Of a stretch of 64,000 bases of DNA, positions 1 to 8,578 are shown piece after piece. Position 1 is the first letter of the stretch. Each line of letters begins with the position of its first letter. The stretch covers positions 2,852,001-2,916,000 of the forward strand of contig NZ_CP038273.1 in the NCBI RefSeq assembly GCF_004571175.1. Reading direction: 5' to 3'. The translations under genes and the position numbers were made by a program. The notes under the pieces are model-generated. The model saw only the letters and a list, made by a program, of their open reading frames with translations, was not told the DNA's origin and did no database searches. Origin of the DNA: Legionella israelensis. GTDB lineage: Bacteria > Pseudomonadota > Gammaproteobacteria > Legionellales > Legionellaceae.

Positions 1-284
1 ACAGACAAAACTCTTTCTGGCTCTTGAATAACTTTATAAACTCCAACTACAGCGGCCATGTGGTAAATACGATCAGCCCAAGAAGCAAACGTTTCAATAT
101 CTGTCCAGGTAAGGATATCGTCCTTAATAAAATGAAAATTGGAATGATGCAGAAATTCTTTAATATTATCTTCCGTTCCCGAACTTAAATCATCTACACC
201 ACATACCATGTCTCCTTTGTTTAAGTGATATTCAACAAGATTGGAACCTATAAATCCAGCAGCACCGGTTATCAGTATTCTCAT
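1..284 (-). CDS. NAD-dependent epimerase/dehydratase, 3' end outside window
   Basis: The reverse strand reads an open frame from an ATG at 284 to the window edge, giving about 95 residues. It opens with a Rossmann nucleotide-binding turn (GAAGFIGSN, residues 7-15) followed by an acidic VDDLSSG segment where the adenosine ribose is bound, and an HMAA motif near residue 75. This is the N-terminus of the extended short-chain dehydrogenase family that includes UDP-glucose 4-epimerase and UDP-glucuronate decarboxylase. The catalytic YxxxK lies outside the window, so the exact sugar substrate cannot be called. It probably supplies a nucleotide sugar for surface polysaccharide, which fits the outer-membrane TPR protein transcribed in the same direction just upstream. 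Confidence 0.8.
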   Translation of the reverse strand, partial: MRILITGAAGFIGSNLVEYHLNKGDMVCGVDDLSSGTEDNIKEFLHHSNFHFIKDDILTWTDIETFASWADRIYHMAAVVGVYKVIQEPERVLS

Positions 285-381
285 AGAGGTTGATATCCTT
301 ATATTTTTAAGTGTTAACTGTAGTTTAACTGGAATCTATAATTATTTGATCCGATTTCAGATTATAAGTGCTGTCCTGGAA

Positions 382-3300
382 CTAAAAACGCCTAGTGAGA
401 ATTAACCCTGTAGACCAAGCATCATATTTACCGTCGGGGTTTTTTCTAAGCGTATATCCTCCTTTAAATCGAAGCTGCCAGTCAGTGTATATCCCCCAAA
501 AGGCTTGAAACCCTAAATCCTCTCCATAGTAATAGCGTGGAAAAGTTTCATCTTTCTGGATGCCAAATCCGCCCCATATGCTATAGCCGACATTTTCTGA
601 TTGGATATAATAAGCCTCAATAGTTCCTTGATAACCCTTGAAATCCAGCGGATCGTAATAACCATTTCCCAATCTCTTTTTGTATTGCCAAATATCCGCA
701 TTAAGTCCAACAGTAACCTTCCAATGCTCAGAGCCATACGCCCTGGCTTTAGGCCAAATATTATAATGCCAGTAACTATTGGTATCGCTGAGGTCTGAGT
801 GAGAAACCAGAATATTTAAATATTTTTGAAGAAATGGTTGCCATTCAAGATTGATACCATTACGAGTTTCCATAATTTGCAGTGAAATGGATCGGGGAGA
901 TTGAGGCACAAGGTAAGGCCTATACAAATTATGTAAACTTGTAAAAATAAGTTTAACAGCTTCCCCTACATTAGGATTTAAGCTGATTTCATAAATTCCG
1001 TGGCTATTTTCGTTATGAATTTTCAAGCCGCCAACCAAAGCTGATAAATTAAACAGAGATTGGGCTTGAATAGAAAGCCCAATCATAGCGCTTTCATCAA
1101 AAATCGAGTTTTTGCCGTTATAAGTTTCCAAACCGCTATCAATCGTGGCGACGGCTCGCTCATAAAGTCCGCGAAATAACAAACTCGCAGTCGGAGTCAG
1201 AAAATATTGAGCCGTCAAGGGTATACTTAAAATTCTGGTCGTATCCGATGCGGAAATGTATTCACCACCCAGATTCACATTCGTCCTTAAAGGCGTCAGA
1301 ATCATATTGTTCAGACTTCTTGCTTGCCTTTCATCAGGATATAGCTCGTTAATCCTTTGTAAGTATTTAAGGGCATTATTGATTTGAAACCCTTTAACCA
1401 GAGCTGTAACCTGAGTTGTGAGCAAATAAAAATCGTTTGGATTTTTTTTCAATAAACGCTGATTAATGGCGAGAGCCGATTTATAGCGATCAGCTAATGT
1501 CAGGAATCGAGCTTCTTTGGTCAAATACTCAGTGGTAATTCCTTTTAAGCTTCTATATTGAGCAAGAGCCGCACAGGCAGATATATAGTTTTCTGTCCAT
1601 GACAAAACTTCAGCGTAATGAATCCAGCCTTCAGCAACCTTCGGATACAGCTTGAGAAGTTTTTTATAGGCGCGGATGCTGTCGTCCGTCCTACCTTGCC
1701 ATCTTAAAGCATGTGCCAGATTTAGGAGGGCTTCTTGATCCTGTGGTTTGAGCAGCAGGATCCGTACATAACTCTCTTCCATCTGACCACTGTCTCCAGC
1801 CCAGGCTGCCAGTGTTCCTTTGGCTCTTAAGTAATCGATATTTGCCGGTTCCAAAGCTAAAGCCCGATTTATGGCATCAAGCGCTAATTGTGGCCTATTA
1901 TCTGTAGCATAAATTTCAGAAAGTGTTTTGAACAAACCAGCATCTTTGGGCTTGAGTTTAATAGCCCGTTTAACAGATTCAGATGCCTGTATGTATTGAC
2001 CTAGGCTTGCGAGATTATTAGCCTCAGCTAATAATTGATCTACAGGATCCATCTCTCTGGGGGGTTGATCTGTTGTCGCCACTCCATACTCTAACCATTT
2101 AAGTCCTGCGATAGCCTCTTTATGCTTAGGAGACAGGCTTAAAATTTTTTTGTAGGTTGTTCTGGCTAATTTACGATCATTCAACCAATTCGCGTATTTA
2201 GCTTTTGCCTCCAGGTAACTAATGTGATCAGGAGCAATTTCAATGGCTTTACTAATCGCTTTCAAGGCATTTTGAGGATCCTGTGAGGCTGCATAAGTCT
2301 GAGACAGCTCTTGGTATAGCTCTGCTCTATTGGGTTTTAAAATAATAGCTTGTTCATACGCCTTAATAGCTTCCAAGTATTGATGATCTTGATTGTATAA
2401 ACTTGCAATTTCTCTCAGTAGAGTAACTTTTTTATCATTATCTTGACTTAACGCCAGGATTTTTTGCTTGGTTTCAATAGCTAATTGACTATCTTTCAAC
2501 CACATCGCAAGTGTCGCCTTAGCCTCAAGGTAATTCACATTGTCAGAATCCAATTTGATGGCTCGATCAATAGTTTGTATCGCCTTCTGAGGATTTCCTG
2601 AAGCGACATAGGTTTGAGATAGGCTGTGATAGAGTGTGGCTTCATTTGGGTAGATCTGTATGGCTTGATCGTAAGTTTTTATAGCTTCGTTATAGTCCCG
2701 AGCCTGATTCTGCAGGTTTGCTATCTGTTTTAAAATCGCCAATCGGTCAGTAATTATTACTTTATCATCAATAACAGACAGATCCAGTATTTTTTGATAA
2801 GTTTCTACCGCAATTTGATTTTCTTGTAAAAGGCTTGCTAATCTTGCCTTTATGCGCAGGAGTTCAATGTTGTCCTCGTCTAACTCCAAAGCCTTATTCG
2901 TGGCATCCAAAGCCTTATGGAGTTCTTTTTGATTAGCATAAGATCTGGATAACTCCAAGTATAATTTTGGATCATCAGGACTTAAAAAAATTGCCTGACT
3001 ATAAGTTTTTATGGCTTCCTGATGATTTTCCAACTGAGCTTGCAAACGACCAATCTCTACCAAGATATCTACGGTATTAACACTGACTTGCCCTGCTTTG
3101 CCAAGCGCCAAAATTTTTTGATAGCTTTCTAATGCTATGGCTGGTTTTTTATTCCAGTTTGCAAGTTTTGCCCTCGCTAACAAATACTCTGCATTATCAG
3201 GACTCAACCTTACTGCCTCATTCACTGCTGCGAGAGCTTGCGCAGGTTGATTTATTTCCGCATAGATTTCTGAGAGGGCTTTATGCAATGCTGGATTATC

Positions 3301-3582
3301 TGGCTGAATTCTTATTGCATGCTTATATGCATTAATGGCAAGAATATAATTTTTAACATGATGCTTAATTTGTGCAACTCTCAGCCATAGTTCAAGATTA
3401 TCCGGTTGCTTTAACAGCAAACCAGTGTAAATCGAAATCGCTTTTTCCCATTCGCCTTTCATTTCAGCTTGCAACCCTTCCCTAGGTATTGATGACTGAG
3501 CTTCAGTGTTATAGGTGGCAGCCAGGCAATCCTTAGCTAAAGCAAGGGATAAAGCTGCGCCGAGTAAAGTCCGCAATCTCAT
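382..3582 (-). CDS. TPR-repeat outer-membrane protein with C-terminal beta-barrel (PgaA/BcsC-like layout)
   Basis: 1066 residues. A signal peptide (about residues 1-22, ending in Ala-Ala) is followed by at least a dozen tetratricopeptide repeats to about residue 740. Many consecutive units share phrases such as YxxILALS and AIKTYDQAI, which points to internal duplication. From about 760 the sequence becomes rich in alternating aromatic/polar strands (NLGGEYISAS, WGIYTDWQLRFKGGYTLR) and ends in Phe, the usual last residue of outer-membrane barrels. Periplasmic TPR domain plus terminal barrel is the layout of exopolysaccharide export porins such as PgaA and BcsC, but no synthase or deacetylase gene is visible beside it, so the polymer is unknown. 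Function is inferred from architecture only. Confidence 0.7.
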   Translation of the reverse strand: MRLRTLLGAALSLALAKDCLAATYNTEAQSSIPREGLQAEMKGEWEKAISIYTGLLLKQPDNLELWLRVAQIKHHVKNYILAINAYKHAIRIQPDNPALHKALSEIYAEINQPAQALAAVNEAVRLSPDNAEYLLARAKLANWNKKPAIALESYQKILALGKAGQVSVNTVDILVEIGRLQAQLENHQEAIKTYSQAIFLSPDDPKLYLELSRSYANQKELHKALDATNKALELDEDNIELLRIKARLASLLQENQIAVETYQKILDLSVIDDKVIITDRLAILKQIANLQNQARDYNEAIKTYDQAIQIYPNEATLYHSLSQTYVASGNPQKAIQTIDRAIKLDSDNVNYLEAKATLAMWLKDSQLAIETKQKILALSQDNDKKVTLLREIASLYNQDHQYLEAIKAYEQAIILKPNRAELYQELSQTYAASQDPQNALKAISKAIEIAPDHISYLEAKAKYANWLNDRKLARTTYKKILSLSPKHKEAIAGLKWLEYGVATTDQPPREMDPVDQLLAEANNLASLGQYIQASESVKRAIKLKPKDAGLFKTLSEIYATDNRPQLALDAINRALALEPANIDYLRAKGTLAAWAGDSGQMEESYVRILLLKPQDQEALLNLAHALRWQGRTDDSIRAYKKLLKLYPKVAEGWIHYAEVLSWTENYISACAALAQYRSLKGITTEYLTKEARFLTLADRYKSALAINQRLLKKNPNDFYLLTTQVTALVKGFQINNALKYLQRINELYPDERQARSLNNMILTPLRTNVNLGGEYISASDTTRILSIPLTAQYFLTPTASLLFRGLYERAVATIDSGLETYNGKNSIFDESAMIGLSIQAQSLFNLSALVGGLKIHNENSHGIYEISLNPNVGEAVKLIFTSLHNLYRPYLVPQSPRSISLQIMETRNGINLEWQPFLQKYLNILVSHSDLSDTNSYWHYNIWPKARAYGSEHWKVTVGLNADIWQYKKRLGNGYYDPLDFKGYQGTIEAYYIQSENVGYSIWGGFGIQKDETFPRYYYGEDLGFQAFWGIYTDWQLRFKGGYTLRKNPDGKYDAWSTGLILTRRF

Positions 3583-3804
3583 ATAGATTATTCCTTTAAT
3601 AAGTCATTTACTCAGGGATGTGGGTTAGTCAGTCAAGAAAACAGCTGACTGTTTAATATTAAATTTATAATATAACTATGCTAAATTTATTTGTATATTA
3701 AAATTTGCGGATCATACTTGATAAAATTTAATTTTTGCGCTTATGATTAAGAATCGTAAGATTTTTTTACAATATCCAAGTTCAGGAAAATTAGCTTCTC
3801 AAAA

Positions 3805-4272
3805 ATGAAACAAATGCAAGCAAAAAATGTGCCAAGGAAAAATATAGGCTTTACAATTATTGAAATTATGATAATCATTATGATTTTGGTACTTCTAATT
3901 GCAATACTCATTGCGATAAGCTTTCATTTCAAAGGAAAAGAATCCAAAGCGGCCATTCAAGAAAGGCAAGATATACTCCGCATAGAAAATGCCATGAGAT
4001 TTTACAGACTGGATAACAGTTTCTATCCTTCAAACGATCAAGGGATAGCTGCTTTAACTAAAAAACCACTTATAGAACCAATTCCCCAACATTGGGTGAA
4101 ATACTTAAATGAAATACCTAAAGATCCTTGGGGCCTTCCTTATCATTATTCGAACCCAGGGAGGTTCAAACCCATTGAAATATACAGTTGTGGACATAAT
4201 GGAGAGCAAAATTTTTGGGTCAGGTTTAAGTATTGGCTTACGTCAAATCCAAAAATTAATTGTAAAAATTAA
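3805..4272 (+). CDS. GspG-like type II secretion pseudopilin, orphan copy
   Basis: 155 residues. A short basic leader ends in a prepilin peptidase site (GFTIIEIM, residues 16-23, Glu at +5), followed by a very hydrophobic helix of about 20 residues. The globular part carries GspG hallmarks: a YPSNDQGIAAL segment, DPWGLPYHY, and a C-terminal SCGHNG. In the family these surround the calcium site of the major pseudopilin. The hydrophobic stretch is unusually Ile/Met rich and the C-terminus is extended and basic. No other gsp gene is nearby, so this is an orphan paralogue rather than part of the main T2SS operon. It has its own 220-bp AT-rich upstream region, divergent from the TPR gene. Confidence 0.75.
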   Translation: MKQMQAKNVPRKNIGFTIIEIMIIIMILVLLIAILIAISFHFKGKESKAAIQERQDILRIENAMRFYRLDNSFYPSNDQGIAALTKKPLIEPIPQHWVKYLNEIPKDPWGLPYHYSNPGRFKPIEIYSCGHNGEQNFWVRFKYWLTSNPKINCKN

Positions 4273-4485
4273 TCTTTTCTGAAATTAAGCAGATACTTGC
4301 AGACGAGATGCTGCAAGGCTTTAATGTCGCTGTAAGAGCTTGTTAACAAAATGAAGGCTCATTATGGATTCCGGGATCTTATGCAACCAACAGTTGAACC
4401 AATGATCTCAACAAAGCTTTACCTCTCTTTTTGGATATGTCGCAAAAATAATTAAAAGTGTAAGACGGATGTATTTTAGACACAC

Positions 4486-5131
4486 CTATGCTGCGAGGCT
4501 ATAGAACTGTTCAAAAATCGTTTGGTTCGCTGACTGTTTATGTTGCCCTTTACGCAGCATGTGGCGGAGTTCAATTCCAATAAGGGTAGCTTCGGCGGCG
4601 TGAAATGCTTTGAACCCCTTCATGGGTTGAGTGATTTTTTTGATAAATCGATGGTATGCCACCCAGGATAAAGAGCAGCGCAAGCTGCATGTTGACCGTG
4701 TTTAGAGCCGCTTTATTTGCCCCGCTCTTATCCATAGTCACTTTTTGCGGGATGCCGTTTGAGCCCATAGCTTTGATGAAAAAAGTACGGGCTGCACGCT
4801 CATTGCGCTTTTCTGAAAACATAAAGTCAACCGTGTTGCCTTCTTTATCCACTGCACGATATAAATACATCCAAACGCCTTTGACTTTAATGTAGGTCTC
4901 ATTCATGCGCCAGGAGGTGCCAACCTGTTTTTTATATTGTTTACGAAATGAGCTTTCTAATTGAGGTACGTATTCAACAACCCAGCGATGTATCGTGGAA
5001 TGATCAACGTTCAGGCCACGCTCCAAAGCCAGCTCTTCTACATCTCGATAGCTCAAAGAATACTCCAGGTACCAACGAACCAACATCAAAATAACGTCTT
5101 TTCTAAAATGCTTCCATTTGAAACTGATCAT
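4486..5131 (-). pseudogene. IS6 (IS240/IS26-type) transposase, internally deleted and frameshifted
   Basis: Starting at an ATG at 5131 the reverse strand encodes the IS6 start (MISFKWKHFRKDVI), a zinc/HTH-like region and the DDE core (MNETYIKVKG, VDFMFSEKRN, VTMDKSGANK). After about residue 165 the frame drifts, and the true C-terminus (RFIKKITQPMKGFKAF to FEQFYSLAA) is read in another frame ending at 4486. The segment between the second Asp and the catalytic Glu is missing, so the enzyme cannot be active. The element abuts, and has apparently cut, the DUF6282 gene at 5152. Confidence 0.85.
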
Positions 5132-5151
5132 TTCACGACCGCCCGAAAAAA

Positions 5152-5832
5152 ATGGGAAGATTACCAAAATCAGAAATTTTATGCGACAAAACCGGAATTG
5201 AGCCCAGAGCTATTATTCAGGCTTTGGCCGCTTACAAGCCCTTGATAAAAGCTCATATGATTGTGCATTTTCCCACCATAACCGGCCGTCAATTTCAGTC
5301 ACGTCTGCAAAGACAGCTCGTCTATCCTTCTTTAAGGAGTGAGTTATTGCAGGCAGAAACTTTATTTAATGAAGATTTGCAATTAAAAAAGAAAGCTGTT
5401 GATGTTCTGAAAATGGCTAATGATTATCCCATTGTATTGTCAACAGGACATGCTTCACGAGAGGAGACTTATCAGCTTATTGATGCTTGCATCAAATACA
5501 ATGTGCGAGCTTTATTATTAAATCAGCCGGCTCATCCTTTAATGGGTTTGAAAGCTCAAGAACTGAAGGAAATAGCCAGACATGACTTCGTCTGGATAGA
5601 GCAAACCTTGCTGACATATCTTTTAGGACATCAGAGCAAGGAGGATTTAACCGAGGTTTTATCTGATGTGCCCAAAGTGATTTACAGTTCAGATTTAGGG
5701 CAAACAAATCAAATGAATGTGAAAGCCTGGTTTGATTTTACTGAAAAACTGTTTACCGAATTGAAACTTTCTGAAAAAAGAAAAGATGAAATCTGTCGAG
5801 AAAATGCATTGGCGATGCTGACAAACCATTAA
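5152..5832 (+). pseudogene. DUF6282-type amidohydrolase-like protein, 5' truncated
   Basis: 226 codons remain open to the stop at 5832. Visible segments include VLSTGHASREETYQLIDAC, VWIEQTLLTYLLG and VIYSSDLGQ, typical of the C-terminal half of DUF6282 metal-dependent hydrolase-like proteins. As I recall that family it begins with a DxHxH-type metal motif about 80-100 residues further upstream. Here that position is occupied by the end of the IS6 remnant, and the first residues (MGRLPKSEIL) overlap the insertion edge. I therefore treat it as a truncated remnant, though a shortened protein could still be made. Family assignment rests on pattern memory and is moderate. Confidence 0.55.
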
Positions 5833-5910
5833 TCTGACTTCTCACTATAAGTGCTCAGCTCTGCTCGGAAAAACGGGCATATTTGGTCCATTCTGTGAGA
5901 GAATTTCACT

Positions 5911-8160
5911 CTATTGTAGAATATGACTTGAGCTAGATTCTAGTTCCAGACTGGCATAGTGCTGCAAATCCGTCATCAATGAGACTTGTAATTTCTCAAT
6001 CGAATCTTCACTATTGATATCGTCTAGTGCATTTACCAATACAGGTCGGCCTTCAAGTACCCGCTTAAAACAATAAAGCTTTGCTTCATTACGAACTTCC
6101 TGATTTGGATCGTTTAACAATGTGGTTACCAATGTCTTTAAGTACGAGTGCTCAGTTTTACCTAAACGACCATCCAATGCCTCTATTGTTTTTATGACTG
6201 CAAGACGAGTCGAGTAATGTAGTTTGTCATTAATAATACCATCGATAATAGTCATAATTTGAGCAATAGTTTCAGGTTCAATACTATCACGATCAGGCAA
6301 TAGTTTTGTCAGAGCTAAAAGTCCTTGTTTGGCAATGGCGTCATTTTCTGATGAAATACTCTTTAACACGGGATTAATAAACTCAGCTTTCAGTTTTGCA
6401 GGTAATGATGGAGCAATAAATTTTATAATCTCTAATATCTTACTGTGGTCTGTTTTTTTATCACTTAAAGCGTGAACATATTTTTTCATTATCTCCAGCA
6501 CTCGATCTTCATCCTGGCAAGTTAAGATATAATGTAAAACTTTTCCTGCGGCATTCCGAATACTTTGCTTTTCTTCTCCTTCAAGAATAGACAGGATATC
6601 CTCAATGTTAATCTTTTTAAGAAGTTTTGGATTATTTTGAAATTGAGATAAGCCATTGAGCACTTTTTCACGGGCGTATAAGTTTAAGCTGTCAAAATTT
6701 ACGAGCAAAAACTGTGTGATGGTATCCTGTAAATTCATTTCGGAAAATGACAAAATAAGGACAAGTAAGTCAACGTCCACCGGGGATAAAGTTTCTTTTG
6801 CGGATAAGATATTATAAAGATCGTATGCGAAGGAATTTTTTTCTTCTTTCGTCGTATGATTCATAACATACGACAATCCTGATATTAAAGATTTCTTGAG
6901 TTTTTCATTACCCGGAGACCGAATTATATTTTCAATATTTATCAAGACCTCCTGGGGGAAAGAGATGTGAGGTTCAGTCTTAGCTATCTCTATGACAACA
7001 TTCAGTGCCGCGCAGGCTTGTGCTAGATTCGATCTCTCTGTTTGTTTTAACGTATTCAGAGAGTTAGTTAATATACTCTTTTTTTCTGACTCCTCCATTT
7101 TTGTCAAAAGTAGGCCAAACATTTGCAGATGGTTGGTATAAAATTGTAAATTTGGATTCTGAAGTTCGGCAAGAATATCCCTGCTAATGCCATTCTTTTC
7201 CGTGTTTTCACAATCTGGATACAATTCTATTAATAACTCCATTGCTGTTTTTTTGTTGGAGGAAGGGCGGCTCTTTAGCCGTTCGCTCAATAATGCCAGC
7301 ATATCCTTTCTGAGTTCAGAGGAAGTATCCATATTTCTTATTAAGGGCGCAAGTTGACGCAAAGCCTCATTCGCCGCAGAACTACGAATCTTTGGAATGG
7401 CCTCCGTTAATAACAATTGGATCAAAGAATACTTCTCATCGTCTTTCATAAAAGGAGCCAGGCAATGAACAAGATAACTTAGCTTAAGAATTTTTTTACC
7501 ATCCCGAGGATCCAGATTATCAGGTATCATTGCAAGCAAACGTTTTTTTGTATCTCCGGAGAGTTTTTGCACAATACTTTCATTTGCAAGCAAACTTTTA
7601 AGCAATTCTTTTGCTTTCTTCTGCACAAGTGAATCATCATGCACCAATAAATTGCTAACTTCCACAGCAATGGCATCCAGGCTTTTGGCATCGATGGTTT
7701 CAAGCAGGCAAACAGCCAACTCCAAACTGCCGATAAGACTGCGAGGATCTTCTTTGGTTTTGAGGTTTTCGATGATTAACTTGATAATGGACACGGAGTT
7801 TATGCCTTCATACCCGTTTAATTTCATCAGGACCATCAATCCATTGATCATAAAATTGATATCATTAATATTCGCGCTGTTTCTAAGCTTGCTACGCAAA
7901 GTCACTATCTCGAAGGGGACGCTGCTTTGAACGTCCATGGCTGGCATTCTTGCCCAATGTTCTAGAAGTTGGCGCTGAAAACGTTGGGCTTGCAAATCGT
8001 TTTTATTGAATAATGTTTCGATCACGGAAGGATAATTTCTCCCACTATCATCCAACAGGCGCCTTAAATCTGGGAGAAAGTCAGTCTTGGAGTGTTTAAA
8101 AAAATGAAATTTTTGAGCTGGTTTTATCGTTTGCTTTCTATGCTTTCCAGATTTTCCCAT
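5911..8160 (-). CDS. Large helical-repeat (HEAT/ARM-like) protein, candidate Dot/Icm effector
   Basis: 749 residues with no signal peptide or membrane segment. After a basic N-terminus (KSGKHRKQTIKPAQKF) nearly the whole chain is amphipathic helices in pairs of about 40 residues, with recurring patterns such as IRSSAANEALRQLAPLI, EVRNEAKLYCFKRV and AIAKQGLLALTKLL. These resemble HEAT or armadillo repeats, which bind other proteins. The last 15 residues (SLELESSSSHILQ) combine Glu, Ser and small/hydrophobic residues, like Dot/Icm translocation signals. It stands alone on the minus strand between the DUF6282 remnant and a divergent orphan gene. No enzymatic domain is recognisable. Effector status is inferred from size, solitary placement and C-terminus. 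Confidence 0.6.
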   Translation of the reverse strand: MGKSGKHRKQTIKPAQKFHFFKHSKTDFLPDLRRLLDDSGRNYPSVIETLFNKNDLQAQRFQRQLLEHWARMPAMDVQSSVPFEIVTLRSKLRNSANINDINFMINGLMVLMKLNGYEGINSVSIIKLIIENLKTKEDPRSLIGSLELAVCLLETIDAKSLDAIAVEVSNLLVHDDSLVQKKAKELLKSLLANESIVQKLSGDTKKRLLAMIPDNLDPRDGKKILKLSYLVHCLAPFMKDDEKYSLIQLLLTEAIPKIRSSAANEALRQLAPLIRNMDTSSELRKDMLALLSERLKSRPSSNKKTAMELLIELYPDCENTEKNGISRDILAELQNPNLQFYTNHLQMFGLLLTKMEESEKKSILTNSLNTLKQTERSNLAQACAALNVVIEIAKTEPHISFPQEVLINIENIIRSPGNEKLKKSLISGLSYVMNHTTKEEKNSFAYDLYNILSAKETLSPVDVDLLVLILSFSEMNLQDTITQFLLVNFDSLNLYAREKVLNGLSQFQNNPKLLKKINIEDILSILEGEEKQSIRNAAGKVLHYILTCQDEDRVLEIMKKYVHALSDKKTDHSKILEIIKFIAPSLPAKLKAEFINPVLKSISSENDAIAKQGLLALTKLLPDRDSIEPETIAQIMTIIDGIINDKLHYSTRLAVIKTIEALDGRLGKTEHSYLKTLVTTLLNDPNQEVRNEAKLYCFKRVLEGRPVLVNALDDINSEDSIEKLQVSLMTDLQHYASLELESSSSHILQ

Positions 8161-8245
8161 ATCTTATAACATCCTATAGATCAAAGTTATTTTGACTATT
8201 ATTAATTCAAATATACCATAATTTAAATTTTATGCAAAAAAAGCT

Positions 8246-8372
8246 ATACGATAGTCCAGGACAAAATCATACCAATTAAAGCACAAACAATAATACGTCA
8301 TCGTTTCACTTTGTTCGAAATAACGGCAATTTGGTTTTATTTGGATGATATGATTTTGCCCTGTACGATAGT
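8246..8372. repeat. MITE-like imperfect inverted repeat
   Basis: The left arm contains CAGGACAAAATCATACC. The reverse complement of the right arm contains CAGGGCAAAATCATATC, and both arms are preceded by a version of an ACGATAGT/ACTATCGT motif. About 127 bp span end to end, with no coding capacity. It could be a small non-autonomous element or a long hairpin transcript end. Confidence 0.5.
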
Positions 8373-8491
8373 TTATTTTATTACACTTTATTTAATTACT
8401 TGAACGCGCTGTTCGCCTTATTAAAACTCAAAATACCATTAAATTATCTACATTTTCGCTACGCAAAATCAAAGATCGAGTCTAAATATCA

Positions 8492-8511
8492 GTTAATATT
8501 TTCTTAATAAA
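8492..8511 (+). promoter_or_regulatory. PmrA-like regulator box
   Basis: Two direct half-sites, GTTAATATT and CTTAATAAA, are separated by TT. The Legionella PmrA consensus is two copies of cTTAATatT separated by two bases, so these match 8 and 7 of 9 positions. The box ends 67 bp before the ATG of the 683-residue gene, as in known PmrA-controlled Dot/Icm effector genes. The surrounding DNA is AT rich, so a chance match is possible. Confidence 0.6.
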
Positions 8512-8578
8512 CACATAATGTTTTCATAATGTTCAATAAGTATACTTATTAATATATCCATTTATATAGAATACGATT

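Larger units (their letters stand above)
8161..8578. other. Divergent intergenic region with MITE-like inverted repeat and PmrA-like box
   Basis: 418 bp between two outward-reading candidate effector genes, very AT rich. It holds an imperfect inverted repeat (about 8246-8372) and, nearer the rightward gene, a tandem TTAAT-type box at 8492-8511; both are listed separately. No ORF of note is present. Confidence 0.6.
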
